DNA of 64,000 nt, taken from NCBI GenBank assembly GCA_020846935.1, contig JADLCY010000001.1, positions 434,001 to 498,000 on the forward strand, in the 5' to 3' direction. The position numbers were made by a program, and so were the translations under genes. Source of the stretch: Gemmatimonadaceae bacterium. GTDB taxonomy: Bacteria; Gemmatimonadota; Gemmatimonadetes; Gemmatimonadales; Gemmatimonadaceae. Shown one piece after another: positions 24,684 to 33,364 of this stretch. How positions within the stretch are numbered: position 1 is the first letter of the stretch; each line of letters begins with the position of its first letter. Under the pieces are notes generated by a model. That model was given only the letters and a program-made list of their open reading frames with translations, ran no database searches and was not told where the DNA came from.

Positions 24684-26024
24684 TCAGGGAATCCGACGAA
24701 GCGCTGCCCTGATGCCGTCCACCATCCGGTCCACCTGCGGTCGCTCGATGATCAGCGGCGGCGATAAGGCAATGATGTCGCCCGTCACGCGGATCAGCAG
24801 CCCGTTCCGAAAGCAGTCGACGTGAGCCTCCATCGCGCGAGCGCCGGGCTTGCCAGGACGCGGTTCCAGCTCGATGCCGGCCACGAGGCCCAGATTCCGG
24901 ATGTCCGCCACGTGCGGCTCGCCCTTGAGCGAATGCACCGCGTCCTGCCAGTAGGGCGCCAACTCCGATGCGCGCTCAAAGAGCCCCTCGTCACGATAGA
25001 GGTCCAGCGTCGCCAGCCCAGCGGCACAGGCCAACGGGTGGCCGGAATACGTGTAGCCATGGAAGAACTCGATGCCGCCTTCGCTCGCGTTCACCACGCT
25101 CTCGTAGATGCCATGGCGCACGAACACGGCACCCATCGGCACCGCGCCGTTTGTCAGCCCCTTGGCCACGGTCATCAGGTCGGGTGACACGCCAAAGTGC
25201 GTCGTCCCAAAAGCCGACCCCAACCGTCCGAAGCCGGTGATCACTTCATCGAAGATGAGCAGGATGCCGTGCGCATCGCAGATCGCGCGCAGCCGCTCGA
25301 GATAGCCGACCGGCGGCACGAGCACGCCCGCCGACCCGGCCACCGGCTCCACGATGACGGCAGCGATCGTGTCACCGCCGTGTACGGCGCAGAGCTCCTC
25401 CAGCGCGTCGGCCAGGTGCGCGCCGTGCTGCGGCTGCCCCTTGGCGAACGTGTTGCCAGGCACCCCGTGCGTCGCGGGAAGGTGCGCGTCGGTGTTGGGC
25501 ACGAGGTGCGACGCGAACACCTTGCGGTTGTTCTCGAGACCGCCCACCGAGATGCCGCCGAATCCCACACCGTGGTAGCCGCGGATGCGCCCGACGAGCC
25601 GCGTGCGCTTCGTCTCCCCGCGCGAGGCGTGGTAGGCAATCGCGATCTTGAGCGCGGTGTCCACGGCCTCCGAACCCGAATTGCCGAAGAACACGTGGTC
25701 CAGGTCGCCCGGCAGCATCTGCCCCAGTCGCGTCGCCAGCTGAAACTGGAGCGGGTGCCCCAGGTTGAACCCGGGCGCGTAATCCAGTGTCGCCGCCGCC
25801 TTCTGGATGGCCGAGACGATCGGCTCGCGGCAGTGGCCGGCGTTCACGCACCACAACCCGGCCGTGCCATCCAGGATCTCGTTGCCGTCAACGTCGGTGT
25901 AGTACATGCCGTGCGCCTTGGCGAGCAGCCGTGGCGCCTTCTTGAATGCCCGATTCGCGGTGAACGGCATCCAGAGTTCTTCGAGCGAAATCTCGACCGG
26001 GGCAATGGTGGCCATGTGCGTCAC
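24684..26024 (-). CDS. Class III omega-amino acid:pyruvate transaminase-like enzyme
   Basis: The 446-residue PLP enzyme has FFGNSGSEAVDTALKIA (phosphate-binding turn), AAVIVEPVAGSAGV, LLIFDEVITGFGRLG (Asp on the cofactor nitrogen) and DLMTVAKGLTNGAVPMGAV with the Schiff-base Lys. An early LWMPFTANRAFK is typical of the beta-alanine/omega-amino acid--pyruvate group. The exact amine donor is uncertain. A second start, Met4 (ATIAPVEISL), is equally plausible. It is followed by a strong terminator. No obvious partner gene is adjacent; the channel-like gene upstream ends 45 bases before it. Confidence 0.92.
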   Translation of the reverse strand: MTHMATIAPVEISLEELWMPFTANRAFKKAPRLLAKAHGMYYTDVDGNEILDGTAGLWCVNAGHCREPIVSAIQKAAATLDYAPGFNLGHPLQFQLATRLGQMLPGDLDHVFFGNSGSEAVDTALKIAIAYHASRGETKRTRLVGRIRGYHGVGFGGISVGGLENNRKVFASHLVPNTDAHLPATHGVPGNTFAKGQPQHGAHLADALEELCAVHGGDTIAAVIVEPVAGSAGVLVPPVGYLERLRAICDAHGILLIFDEVITGFGRLGSAFGTTHFGVSPDLMTVAKGLTNGAVPMGAVFVRHGIYESVVNASEGGIEFFHGYTYSGHPLACAAGLATLDLYRDEGLFERASELAPYWQDAVHSLKGEPHVADIRNLGLVAGIELEPRPGKPGARAMEAHVDCFRNGLLIRVTGDIIALSPPLIIERPQVDRMVDGIRAALRRIP

Positions 26025-26069
26025 TGGTAACGGGGATTCGTGGGTTCCTGCACCTGCCGATACGTCGCG

Positions 26070-26843
26070 TCAGGCGTGCCGCTGCATCACTCGCGCCTGC
26101 GCCTCGGCGTCGTCGGCAACCTCCTGGGCGGCCAGCTCGGCCTCCTCTTCCTGCTCGCGCTCCGCCGTCTCACGTTCGATCGCGTCGCGCTCGGCACGAT
26201 AGCGCGCGTACCACTCCCGCGTCACCTCACCGGCCAGCTCGCGATTGCCGAGCCCGAAGGCCAGCGCCATGGCCAACGCGATCGCACCGAACAGGATCGC
26301 GAACGCCGTGGTGACGATGTCGGTGGCGATGCCCAGCTCCTGCAGCGCCATGAACACCGCGAGCACCACCACTCCCCAGCGCCCCACGCGCGCCAGCGTC
26401 GGCCCGCCCTGCACCGCGCCCGCCGACGCCATGATGAGTCCGCCCGTGAATCGCCCCAACACGATGCCCACGATCAGGATCACGATCGCCGACATCAGGC
26501 TCGGGATGTACCCGACCAGCTCGGCAAACACCTCGGCCAGCGACTCCATGCCCAACGCATTCGCCGCCAGCATGATCACCGCAAACATCACGAACCAGAA
26601 GAGCAGCTTGCCCACCACCCGCGTGGGATTGAAGTGCGATCCGGTGCGCTCCACGGCCTCCATCACGCCGCCGCGCTCCAGCAGGTTGTTGAGACGAAGC
26701 TTGCGGAGGAGACGCTCGACACCCTTTTCGACCAGCTTGGCCAGCAGGTAGCCGGCAAAGAGGATGATGAGTGCACCCAGCAGCGCGGGGACGATGTCGG
26801 CGAGCTGCGCGAAGCTATCCTGGAGACGCTGTATGAAGGGCAC
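26070..26843 (-). CDS. TM-helix (mechanosensitive-channel-like) membrane protein
   Basis: The 257-residue protein has about five membrane segments: LLGALIILFAGYLLAKLV (residue 20-38), LLFWFVMFAVIMLAANAL (77-95), a segment with IVILIVGIVLG near 120, GVVVLAVFMALQELG and ILFGAIALAMALAFGLG. Repeated conserved TM helices of this kind occur in proteins grouped with small mechanosensitive channels, but the MscS beta domain is absent. The last 50 residues are a Glu/Ala-rich, probably coiled helix in the cytoplasm. It may share a transcript with the transaminase gene downstream. Confidence 0.82.
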   Translation of the reverse strand: MPFIQRLQDSFAQLADIVPALLGALIILFAGYLLAKLVEKGVERLLRKLRLNNLLERGGVMEAVERTGSHFNPTRVVGKLLFWFVMFAVIMLAANALGMESLAEVFAELVGYIPSLMSAIVILIVGIVLGRFTGGLIMASAGAVQGGPTLARVGRWGVVVLAVFMALQELGIATDIVTTAFAILFGAIALAMALAFGLGNRELAGEVTREWYARYRAERDAIERETAEREQEEEAELAAQEVADDAEAQARVMQRHA

Positions 26844-26973
26844 GGCGAGGTGGACGGGTGTCCGGGAAATCTAGGCTGATTGATCGGGACGGGGATGGTC
26901 CGCCGTCGGTGGCTCCAGGGTCCACCCCGGAACTCGCGCGCCCCGCGCAGCGCCCCGACCGCACGCCAGAACG

Positions 26974-27201
26974 CTAGTTCCGCGTGCCACGCCTCGCGTC
27001 GAAGATGGCGCTCCGCCGGCAGCCCGAACACAGGAGCCACTCGCGCCGGCGGGCGTAGCCGAGGCCAAACGACCCGCCGCCAATCTCGCGCAGAGTCATC
27101 CGTGACTCACAACGCGGACATGTCGCCTGACCCGTGGCCGCAAAGGCCTCCCGGATCGCCCGTTCCTCCTCGGCGGTGTACTGCGCCCGCTCGACGCTCA
27201 C
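26974..27201 (-). CDS. Small zinc-ribbon-like protein
   Basis: The GTG at 27201 begins one base after the MDR stop codon and gives 75 residues (SVERAQYTAEEER at the start). A longer version from 27258 would overlap the MDR gene. Two CxxC knuckles (TCPRCESR and LLCSGCRR) about 28 residues apart suggest one zinc ribbon. The N-terminal helix is charged. It is probably translationally coupled to the dehydrogenase gene. Function unknown. Confidence 0.65.
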   Translation of the reverse strand: MSVERAQYTAEEERAIREAFAATGQATCPRCESRMTLREIGGGSFGLGYARRREWLLCSGCRRSAIFDARRGTRN

Positions 27202-27202
27202 G

Positions 27203-28246
27203 CTACCCGATCTCCACCACAACCTTCCCGAACTGCTGGCCGCTGGCGAGGCGCTCATACGCCTCGCGGCCGCGTGCGAGAGGGAACGTGCTGTCCACCA
27301 CTGGCATGAATCGGCCGGCGTGCAGGTGATCGGTGATGGTCGAAAACTCTCGTTGCGTCCCCATGGTCGATCCCATGATGGTCCATTGGTTCCAGAACAG
27401 ACGCCGGATATCGGTCTCCACGTTGGGCCCGGACGTGCCGCCGCATGTCACCAGCCGTCCGCGCTTGCCCAGGGCACCTAACGACTGCTTCCAGGTACGC
27501 TCCCCCACGCTGTCCACCACGACGTTGACGCCGCGCTTTCCCGTGCGCTGCCGCACCTCGCGCCCCACGTCCATCGTCGAGTGATCGAGGTACACGTCGG
27601 CACCCAGGACGCGAGCGCGCTCCAGTTTCTCCGCGCTCCCGGACGTGACCCACGTCCGCGCTCCGAGGAATCGACAGATCTGCAACGCCTGCTGCGCCAC
27701 GCCGCCCCCAATGCCCCAGATCAGCACATCTTCACCCGCCTGCACGTTGGCGCGCGTGACCACCATGCGCCACGCGGTGAGCGTCGCGAGTGGAAACGCC
27801 GCCGCCTGGACGAACGAAACACCGTCGGGCACGGGCCGAAGGTTGGCCGCGGGCACGACGACACGCTCGGCCATGGTCCCGGGGACGTGTTCTCCCAGGA
27901 TCCGGTAGGTCAAGCACAGGGGGTCGTCGCCGTCCCGGCAGTACTCGCACGTGCCGCAGTTGATGCCGGGGTTGATCAGGACGCGAGCTCCCGGCCTGAC
28001 GCCGGTAACCGCGCTGCCCACGGCCTCCACGACGCCCGCCGCGTCCGACCCCACGATCCAGGGCGGGGTGATGGAGACGTTGGGCAGTCCGCCGAGCACC
28101 CACAGGTCCAGGCGGTTCAGCGCGGCCGCATGAATTCGCACGAGCGCGTCGGTCGGCGACGCGATCGTGGGAGTCGCAAGATCCTCTCGATATTCGAGTT
28201 GCTCGACGCCACCGTGCGCCGAGAGCGTGAGTGCTCGCATGCCCAT
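27203..28246 (-). CDS. Zinc-binding-type MDR alcohol dehydrogenase
   Basis: The 347-residue medium-chain dehydrogenase has the NAD(P)-binding core [18 protein letters not shown] and the structural zinc cluster [15 protein letters not shown] with four Cys. The usual catalytic zinc ligands look altered: the GHE motif is GSD ([10 protein letters not shown]) and the first ligand region reads NRLDLWV. It may therefore be a reductase that does not need the catalytic zinc, as in quinone oxidoreductase relatives. It is divergent from sucB with an 82-base gap. The tiny zinc-ribbon gene follows after one base. Confidence 0.9.
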   Translation of the reverse strand: MGMRALTLSAHGGVEQLEYREDLATPTIASPTDALVRIHAAALNRLDLWVLGGLPNVSITPPWIVGSDAAGVVEAVGSAVTGVRPGARVLINPGINCGTCEYCRDGDDPLCLTYRILGEHVPGTMAERVVVPAANLRPVPDGVSFVQAAAFPLATLTAWRMVVTRANVQAGEDVLIWGIGGGVAQQALQICRFLGARTWVTSGSAEKLERARVLGADVYLDHSTMDVGREVRQRTGKRGVNVVVDSVGERTWKQSLGALGKRGRLVTCGGTSGPNVETDIRRLFWNQWTIMGSTMGTQREFSTITDHLHAGRFMPVVDSTFPLARGREAYERLASGQQFGKVVVEIG

Positions 28247-28256
28247 GCCGTGCGGT

Positions 28257-28262
28257 TATATT
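28257..28262 (+). promoter_or_regulatory. Possible -10 box upstream of sucB
   Basis: TATATT lies 66 bases before the sucB start in the short divergent gap with the MDR gene. No clear -35 sequence is visible at 16-18 bases upstream, so this is weak. Confidence 0.3.
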
Positions 28263-28328
28263 GCGATGCCATGCAACTGCCGATCTGGACGGGAGTTGCA
28301 CCCCATCTTCCGGGTCCGGATCCGCCGA

Positions 28329-29621
28329 ATGCTCTCGATCACTGTCCCCCCGCTTGGCGAGTCGATCGTCGAAGCCACCATCTCCCGCTGGACGAAGAAG
28401 GAAGGGGACGCCGTCGCCGCCGGGGAGACCCTGGTCGAACTCGAAACGGACAAGGTAACGGTCGAAGTTCCGGCGCTGAAAGCGGGTGTGCTCGCGCGTC
28501 GCAGCAAGGCCGAGGGCGACGTGGTGACGGTTGGCGAGGTGCTCGGCGAACTCGATGAAACGGGCGCCGCCGCCAGCGTCGAGCGGACCACCGCAAGCGC
28601 AGCTGCGGCACCCTCGGCGCCCCCCCCGATCGTTGCAGCACCGAGCGCACCGCCCGCCGCGCCAAGCGCCCCGGTGGCGACTGCGCCAGAAGTGCGCGCG
28701 TCTCCGGCCGCGGTTCGCGTGGCGGCCGAGGGTGGTGTTGACCTCGCGGGAATCGCGGGGACCGGTCGAGGCGGAGTCGTCAGCAAGCCCGACGTGATCG
28801 AGCAAGGTGGCAAGGTTGCTGCGACGCGCGTCGCGGCGGCGGCGCCTGCCGCTCCCGCGGCCCCTGCGCTCCCCGCCGCCCCCGCGCCGGTGGTTGCTGC
28901 AGTTGCGCCGCCAGCGAGCAACGGCGCGCGCGAAACGCGCGAGAAGATGACGACGCGTCGCAAGCGCATCGCCGAACACCTGCTCGAGTCGCAACACCAG
29001 ACGGCGCACCTCACGACGTTCAATGAAGTGGACATGACGGCCGTGGAGGCGCTGCGCGGCCGCATCAATCCAAAGCTGGAAAAGGAGCAGGGCATCAAGC
29101 TGTCGATGATGCCGTTCTTCGTGCGCGCGGCCTGCCTTGCGCTCAGGCAGTACCCGGTGGTGAACGCAAAGATCGACGGCGATGCGATCCTGTATCACCA
29201 CTACGTGAACATGGGCATCGCGGTGGCGTCCGATGCGGGGCTGGTGGTCCCCAACCTCAAGGACGCGGATCGCCTGGGCATGATCGACATCGCAAAGAGC
29301 ATCGGCGCCGTGGCGAAGAAGGCACGCGACGGCAAGCTCACGATGGACGACCTCACGGGCGGCACGTTCACCATCACCAACGGCGGGGTGTTCGGTTCGC
29401 TCGTGTCGACGCCGATCATCAACTACCCCCAGGTCGGCATCCTCGGACTGCACAAGGTGCAGGAGCGTCCAATGGTGGTGAACGGCGCCATCGTCGTCCG
29501 ACCGATGATGTACATCGCGCTCTCCTACGACCACCGCATCATCGATGGCCAGCAGGCCGTGCTGTTCCTTGTGAGGATCAAGGAGCTGATGGAGGATCCG
29601 GCGTTGCTCGCGATCGGGTGA
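28329..29621 (+). CDS. sucB: Dihydrolipoyl succinyltransferase, E2 of 2-oxoglutarate dehydrogenase
   Basis: The ATG at 28329 gives 430 residues. Domains in order: a lipoyl domain (residues 1-76) with the lipoylated Lys in ETDKVTVEV, a Pro/Ala-rich linker, a small E3-binding domain ([18 protein letters not shown]), a second linker, and the catalytic domain from about residue 200. The latter has the active-site [10 protein letters not shown] near the end, plus [21 protein letters not shown] single lipoyl domain and the catalytic sequence favour the succinyl over the acetyl enzyme. The E1 gene (sucA) is not in the window; E3 (lpdA) lies 0.85 kb downstream behind two terminators. Confidence 0.93.
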   Translation: MLSITVPPLGESIVEATISRWTKKEGDAVAAGETLVELETDKVTVEVPALKAGVLARRSKAEGDVVTVGEVLGELDETGAAASVERTTASAAAAPSAPPPIVAAPSAPPAAPSAPVATAPEVRASPAAVRVAAEGGVDLAGIAGTGRGGVVSKPDVIEQGGKVAATRVAAAAPAAPAAPALPAAPAPVVAAVAPPASNGARETREKMTTRRKRIAEHLLESQHQTAHLTTFNEVDMTAVEALRGRINPKLEKEQGIKLSMMPFFVRAACLALRQYPVVNAKIDGDAILYHHYVNMGIAVASDAGLVVPNLKDADRLGMIDIAKSIGAVAKKARDGKLTMDDLTGGTFTITNGGVFGSLVSTPIINYPQVGILGLHKVQERPMVVNGAIVVRPMMYIALSYDHRIIDGQQAVLFLVRIKELMEDPALLAIG

Positions 29622-29640
29622 TCCTTCGCCAGGCAGACGG

Positions 29641-29680
29641 CGGGGCGCGCTGACCGAGTCGGCGCGCTCCGCTTTTTTTC
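29641..29680 (+). terminator. Terminator after sucB
   Basis: A G+C-rich imperfect stem (GGGGCGCGCTGA with TCGGCGCGCTCC) is followed by seven T at about 29673-29679. It starts 20 bases after the sucB stop. Confidence 0.85.
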
Positions 29681-29719
29681 GGTACTGACGTGCGTCGGCG
29701 ACCACACGTTCTTCGCGCA

Positions 29720-29747
29720 GGAAACCCTTCGAGGTTGGCCGGTTTCC
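29720..29747 (+). promoter_or_regulatory. Two mutually exclusive hairpins before a small gene
   Basis: GGAAACC (29720-29726) can pair with GGTTTCC (29741-29747), or its AACC can pair with the nearer GGTT (29733-29736). The two structures share bases, as in attenuators. It lies in the leader between the sucB terminator and the gene at 29844. Confidence 0.35.
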
Positions 29748-29843
29748 AAGAGAGCGTCAACCATGCCGACGCGCACAACGGCCGAGCCGGGTGAATCCGG
29801 CAGCGCTCCCTCTGCGTAGTGCGAGAGTCCCGAGGTCAACGCA

Positions 29844-30278
29844 ATGAGTCCCCGATTCGCATTCACGCCGCTCCCGCCCTCCCGCTCCGACGCCCGCCGG
29901 CCTTCGGCGCTTGCCGCGCTCGCCGGCACCTGGCGCGGGAACATGGTGGATCAGGCAGGACACCGCGAAAGCATGACGCTCATCCGCGACACGACGAGCG
30001 ACGCGGCCGTTGCGGGGCGCTTCCTCTTCTTCGTGACGCGCGACGTCGCACCGACCGGCGTCAGGCTCCTCGAAGCGTCGAACACATCGTTCGTCGCCAT
30101 GATCGGGCCGTACTTCGATCCGCGTGAGTCCGGCGACGTGGTCACCGTGCTCGAGGGCCATCGGACCGGAGACCGTATCGAAGGCACGTTCTACACACGA
30201 CTGCACGGCTGCCGAGATACGTTGCGCGAAGGGACGTTCTCCGCCTCTCGCTCCGGCTCGACGCATCGGGCCGCGTGA
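29844..30278 (+). CDS. Small protein of unknown function
   Basis: A 144-residue frame between two terminators, so it is its own transcript. From about residue 24 it reads LAALAGTWRGNMVDQAGH, then FLFFVTRDVAPTGVR, VAMIGPYFDPRESGDVVTV and IEGTFYTRLHG. This gives a strand-rich lipocalin-like pattern (G-x-W near the start), but no known family is certain. No signal peptide is visible, and the first 20 residues are Pro/Arg-rich. It has no homology to the E2 or E3 genes around it. Confidence 0.6.
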   Translation: MSPRFAFTPLPPSRSDARRPSALAALAGTWRGNMVDQAGHRESMTLIRDTTSDAAVAGRFLFFVTRDVAPTGVRLLEASNTSFVAMIGPYFDPRESGDVVTVLEGHRTGDRIEGTFYTRLHGCRDTLREGTFSASRSGSTHRAA

Positions 30279-30368
30279 ACCCTTCGGTCGCTTCTGGTGT
30301 CAGACACGCGTGGGGCCGGGTGATCGGTCCCTGACAATGGGGCACCGCGGAGCATCGCGGTGTGGGGG

Positions 30369-30406
30369 GCGGGTGCGGTCGCTTCGCGCGGCCGCACCCG
30401 CTTTTT
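30369..30406 (+). terminator. Strong terminator before lpdA
   Basis: A perfect 10-base stem GCGGGTGCGG/CCGCACCCGC is followed by TTTTT. It ends the small gene transcript, 62 bases before the lpdA start. Confidence 0.9.
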
Positions 30407-30467
30407 ATGTTCCGGCAGCCCCCCCAGCGCGGTTCGCTCCCGCGCGCCGCCACGCACCCGCCCTCTC

Positions 30468-31877
30468 ATGCCTGACTCCCCACTCTCCGCCGATGTCGTC
30501 GTCATCGGCGGTGGCCCCGGTGGCTACGTCGCCGCCATCCGCGCCGCGCAGCTCGGACTCTCCACGGTCTGCGTGGAGATGGACAAGACCCTCGGTGGCA
30601 CGTGCGTCAACGTCGGCTGCATTCCGTCGAAAGCGCTCCTGCAGTCCTCGGAGCACTACGAGTTCGCGCGCCTGCACGCGCACGAACACGGCCTGACCTT
30701 CGATGCGCTGCGGTTCGACCTCGGCGCGATGATGAAGCGCAAGGACGAGGTCGTCGGCGCCAACACGCGCGGCGTGGAGTTCCTGTTCAAGAAGAACAAG
30801 GTCACCTGGGCCAGGGGCCGCGGCACCCTCAAGACCGGCAACATCGTCGAGGTCAGTGGCCCCGACGGCTCGGTCGCCACGTATCAGGCACGCCACGTGA
30901 TCCTCGCCACGGGATCGGTGCCGATCGAGCTGCCGTTCCTGCGGTTCGACGAGCAGCGCGTCCTGTCCAACGTCGGTGCGCTGTCGATCCCCGCGGTGCC
31001 CAGACACCTCGTGGTGATCGGGGGCGGTGTCATCGGGCTCGAACTCGGATCCGTGTGGCGACGGCTCGGTGCAAGAGTGACGGTCGTCGAACTCATGCCC
31101 ACGATCCTCCCCGGCAACGACGATGAAGTCATCAAGGAGGCGGACCGCATCCTGCGCCGGCAGGGACTCGAGCTGCGAACGGGCACCAAGGTGACCGGCG
31201 CGACGCGTCGGGCAGATGGGGTCGACGTGCTGGTCGAGAAGGACGGAACGACCGAAACGCTCGACGCGGACTACGTGCTCGTCTCCGTTGGACGCCGCCC
31301 GGCGCTCCAGGGCATCGATGCACAGGCGTTGGGACTCGCGACGGGCAAGCGCGGCGAGGTCATCGTCGACGACCAGATGCGGACGAACGTCCCGAACGTT
31401 TTTGCCATCGGCGACGTGGTCGGTGGCAAGCTGCTCGCGCACAAGGCCGAGGAGGAGGGCGTGATTGCCGCCGAGGTGATTGCCGGCAAGCCGGTGCACA
31501 TGCACTACCGCTCGATGCCGTCGATCGTGTACACCTGGCCCGAGATCGCCACGGTGGGACTGACCGAGGCTGAAGTGAAAGCCTCGGGACGTGCTTATCG
31601 CACGGGCAAGTTCCCGTTCAGTGCCAACGGGCGCGCCCGCACCATGGGCGAAACGTCGGGCTTCGTGAAGTTCATCGCCGACGCGACGACCGACGAACTG
31701 CTCGGGTGCCACATGATCGGGCCTAACGTGTCCGAGCTGATCCCGGAGGTCGTGCTTGCCTTCGAATATCGCGGCTCCTCCGAGGACATCGGCGTGACCG
31801 TGCACTCGCACCCCACGCTCTCCGAGGCGACCAAGGAAGCGGCGCTCGCGGTGCTGGGACGCGCGATCCACTTCTGA
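30468..31877 (+). CDS. lpdA: Dihydrolipoyl dehydrogenase (E3)
   Basis: The ATG at 30468 gives 469 residues. FAD is bound at VVVIGGGPGGYVAAIRAAQLG; the redox disulfide is in GGTCVNVGCIPSK; NAD binds at VVIGGGVIGLELGS. FAIGDVVGG and the C-terminal HSHPTLSEA (active-site His-Glu pair) complete the flavoprotein disulfide reductase pattern. It reoxidises lipoyl groups of E2 proteins such as SucB, and perhaps glycine cleavage H protein. It has its own leader after a terminator. Its last 35 codons and 3' flank are echoed downstream by a degenerate duplication. Confidence 0.95.
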   Translation: MPDSPLSADVVVIGGGPGGYVAAIRAAQLGLSTVCVEMDKTLGGTCVNVGCIPSKALLQSSEHYEFARLHAHEHGLTFDALRFDLGAMMKRKDEVVGANTRGVEFLFKKNKVTWARGRGTLKTGNIVEVSGPDGSVATYQARHVILATGSVPIELPFLRFDEQRVLSNVGALSIPAVPRHLVVIGGGVIGLELGSVWRRLGARVTVVELMPTILPGNDDEVIKEADRILRRQGLELRTGTKVTGATRRADGVDVLVEKDGTTETLDADYVLVSVGRRPALQGIDAQALGLATGKRGEVIVDDQMRTNVPNVFAIGDVVGGKLLAHKAEEEGVIAAEVIAGKPVHMHYRSMPSIVYTWPEIATVGLTEAEVKASGRAYRTGKFPFSANGRARTMGETSGFVKFIADATTDELLGCHMIGPNVSELIPEVVLAFEYRGSSEDIGVTVHSHPTLSEATKEAALAVLGRAIHF

Positions 31878-32050
31878 CCCGACAACCCTGTTCACTGCAT
31901 CCAACACGAGCCCGGATTCGCTTCGACTGCCGGGTGGAGCATGAGGAAGCCGCACTCGCGGTGCTGGGCCGGACGATCCACGTCCGGCCTGACGACCCCT
32001 GTCCCTTGGGCCTCAGACACGAGACCGAGGCTCGCATCGACTGGCGAGTG
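31833..32050 (+). repeat. Degenerate tandem duplication of the lpdA 3' end
   Basis: Bases 31833-31936 (end of lpdA and flank) align with 31943-32050 at an offset of 110 bases. Shared runs include AGGAAGC, CTCGCGGTGCTGGG and GATCCAC, and later ACACGAG. In the second copy the lpdA stop is lost. The rest of the 31878-32233 gap holds only a hairpin at 32098-32120. Confidence 0.8.
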
Positions 32051-32097
32051 ACAGATACCAACTGATGCTGTAGTGAAAAGACGGACTGGTGCAGCAA

Positions 32098-32120
32098 CGG
32101 GCGGTAGACACGACCGCCCG
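32098..32120 (+). terminator. Hairpin before the aminotransferase gene
   Basis: An 8-base perfect stem CGGGCGGT/ACCGCCCG with a 7-base loop, no T-tract. It may end lpdA readthrough. Confidence 0.4.
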
Positions 32121-32233
32121 ACTGACATGTGAACCCGTCCCTGTACCTTGCCTCCTCCGGTCCCGAACGCAGCTTGAAGGCCGGCCGCGGCCACGACTCT
32201 CGTTGCCATTCGCCCACTCTGCCCATTCGCCCG

Positions 32234-33364
32234 ATGTCTTCCACACTCGCTCCAACAGACGCTGCATCGAACGTCAAGGCGCCACCCTTTGGCCGGTTCT
32301 TCCTGCCGGGGCCCACGGAAGTGCGACACGAGGTCCTCCATGCGATGACCCAGCAGATGATCGCGCATCGCGGGAAAGGCATCGAGGATCTGATGGCCCG
32401 CCTGGCGCCGCGTCTGCAGCAGGTCTTTCGCACCACGCGGCCCGTGTACACGTCCACGTCGTCGGCGACCGGTCTCATGGAGGCCGGCGTGCGCAACGCG
32501 GTGCGCGAACGCGTGCTCTGCCTCGTGAACGGCTCGTTCTCGGAACGCTTTCACAAGGCCGCCGTCAACTCCGGCATCGCGGCGGACAAACTCGAGGTAC
32601 CCTACGGCCAGTACCACGCGCCCGAAATGGTCGCCGACGCGCTCCGGAAAGGCGGCTACGACGTCGTCACGGTCGTGCACTCCGAGACGTCGACGGGCGT
32701 GCTCAACCCGATTGCGGACATCGCGAAGGTCGTGCACGACGCGGGCGACGTGGTGCTCGTCGTCGACACGGTGTCGTCGATGGCGGCCGCACCGGTCGAG
32801 TCCGACGCGTGGGGCCTCGACTACGTGCTCACCGGCTCACAAAAGGCGCTCGCGCTCCCCGCTGGCCTCGCGTTCTGCGCGGCCAACGATCGCGTGCTGG
32901 CGCGAGCAAAGGAGAGCCGGCGCCGCGGACTCTACTTCGACCTGCTCGAGTTCGACGAATACCATCGCAAGAACCAGTCACCCAACACGCCGGCGGTTTC
33001 GCTGCTCTATGCCGCCGACGTCCAGCTCGCGCACCTCGAAGCAGAGGGCATGGAAGCACGCTGGGCGCGCCACGCCGCGATGGCCGAGCGCACATGGGCG
33101 TGGGCCGAGGCGCTCGGCGCGCGCATCGGCATTCGGCTGTACGCACCGGCCGGCTACCGTGCCCCGGGCGTTACATGCATCACCGTGCCCGCCGGCAAGA
33201 CGGGATCAGGCGTGGCGAGCGCGATGAAGGCGAAAGGCTTCGTCATCGCCACCGGCTACGGCAAACTCAAGGATGACATGGTGCGCGTGGGACACATGGG
33301 CGACCACACGATGGAAGAACTCGAGACGCTGCTCGGCGCGTTGCAGGAGGTCATGACCGCATGA
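32234..33364 (+). CDS. Class V aminotransferase, probable phosphoserine/alanine-glyoxylate type
   Basis: The ATG at 32234 gives 376 residues (an upstream start at 32129 adds a non-conserved tail). PGPTEVRHEVLHAM, a DTVSSMAAAPVE segment with the cofactor Asp, and LTGSQKALALPAGLAF with the PLP Lys define the class V small-molecule aminotransferases (SerC/AGT group). The gene overlaps serA by 4 bases, so its product probably makes phosphoserine from the 3-phosphohydroxypyruvate supplied by SerA. This role is inferred from the pairing; sequence alone also permits alanine-glyoxylate or serine-pyruvate transamination. Confidence 0.88.
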   Translation: MSSTLAPTDAASNVKAPPFGRFFLPGPTEVRHEVLHAMTQQMIAHRGKGIEDLMARLAPRLQQVFRTTRPVYTSTSSATGLMEAGVRNAVRERVLCLVNGSFSERFHKAAVNSGIAADKLEVPYGQYHAPEMVADALRKGGYDVVTVVHSETSTGVLNPIADIAKVVHDAGDVVLVVDTVSSMAAAPVESDAWGLDYVLTGSQKALALPAGLAFCAANDRVLARAKESRRRGLYFDLLEFDEYHRKNQSPNTPAVSLLYAADVQLAHLEAEGMEARWARHAAMAERTWAWAEALGARIGIRLYAPAGYRAPGVTCITVPAGKTGSGVASAMKAKGFVIATGYGKLKDDMVRVGHMGDHTMEELETLLGALQEVMTA

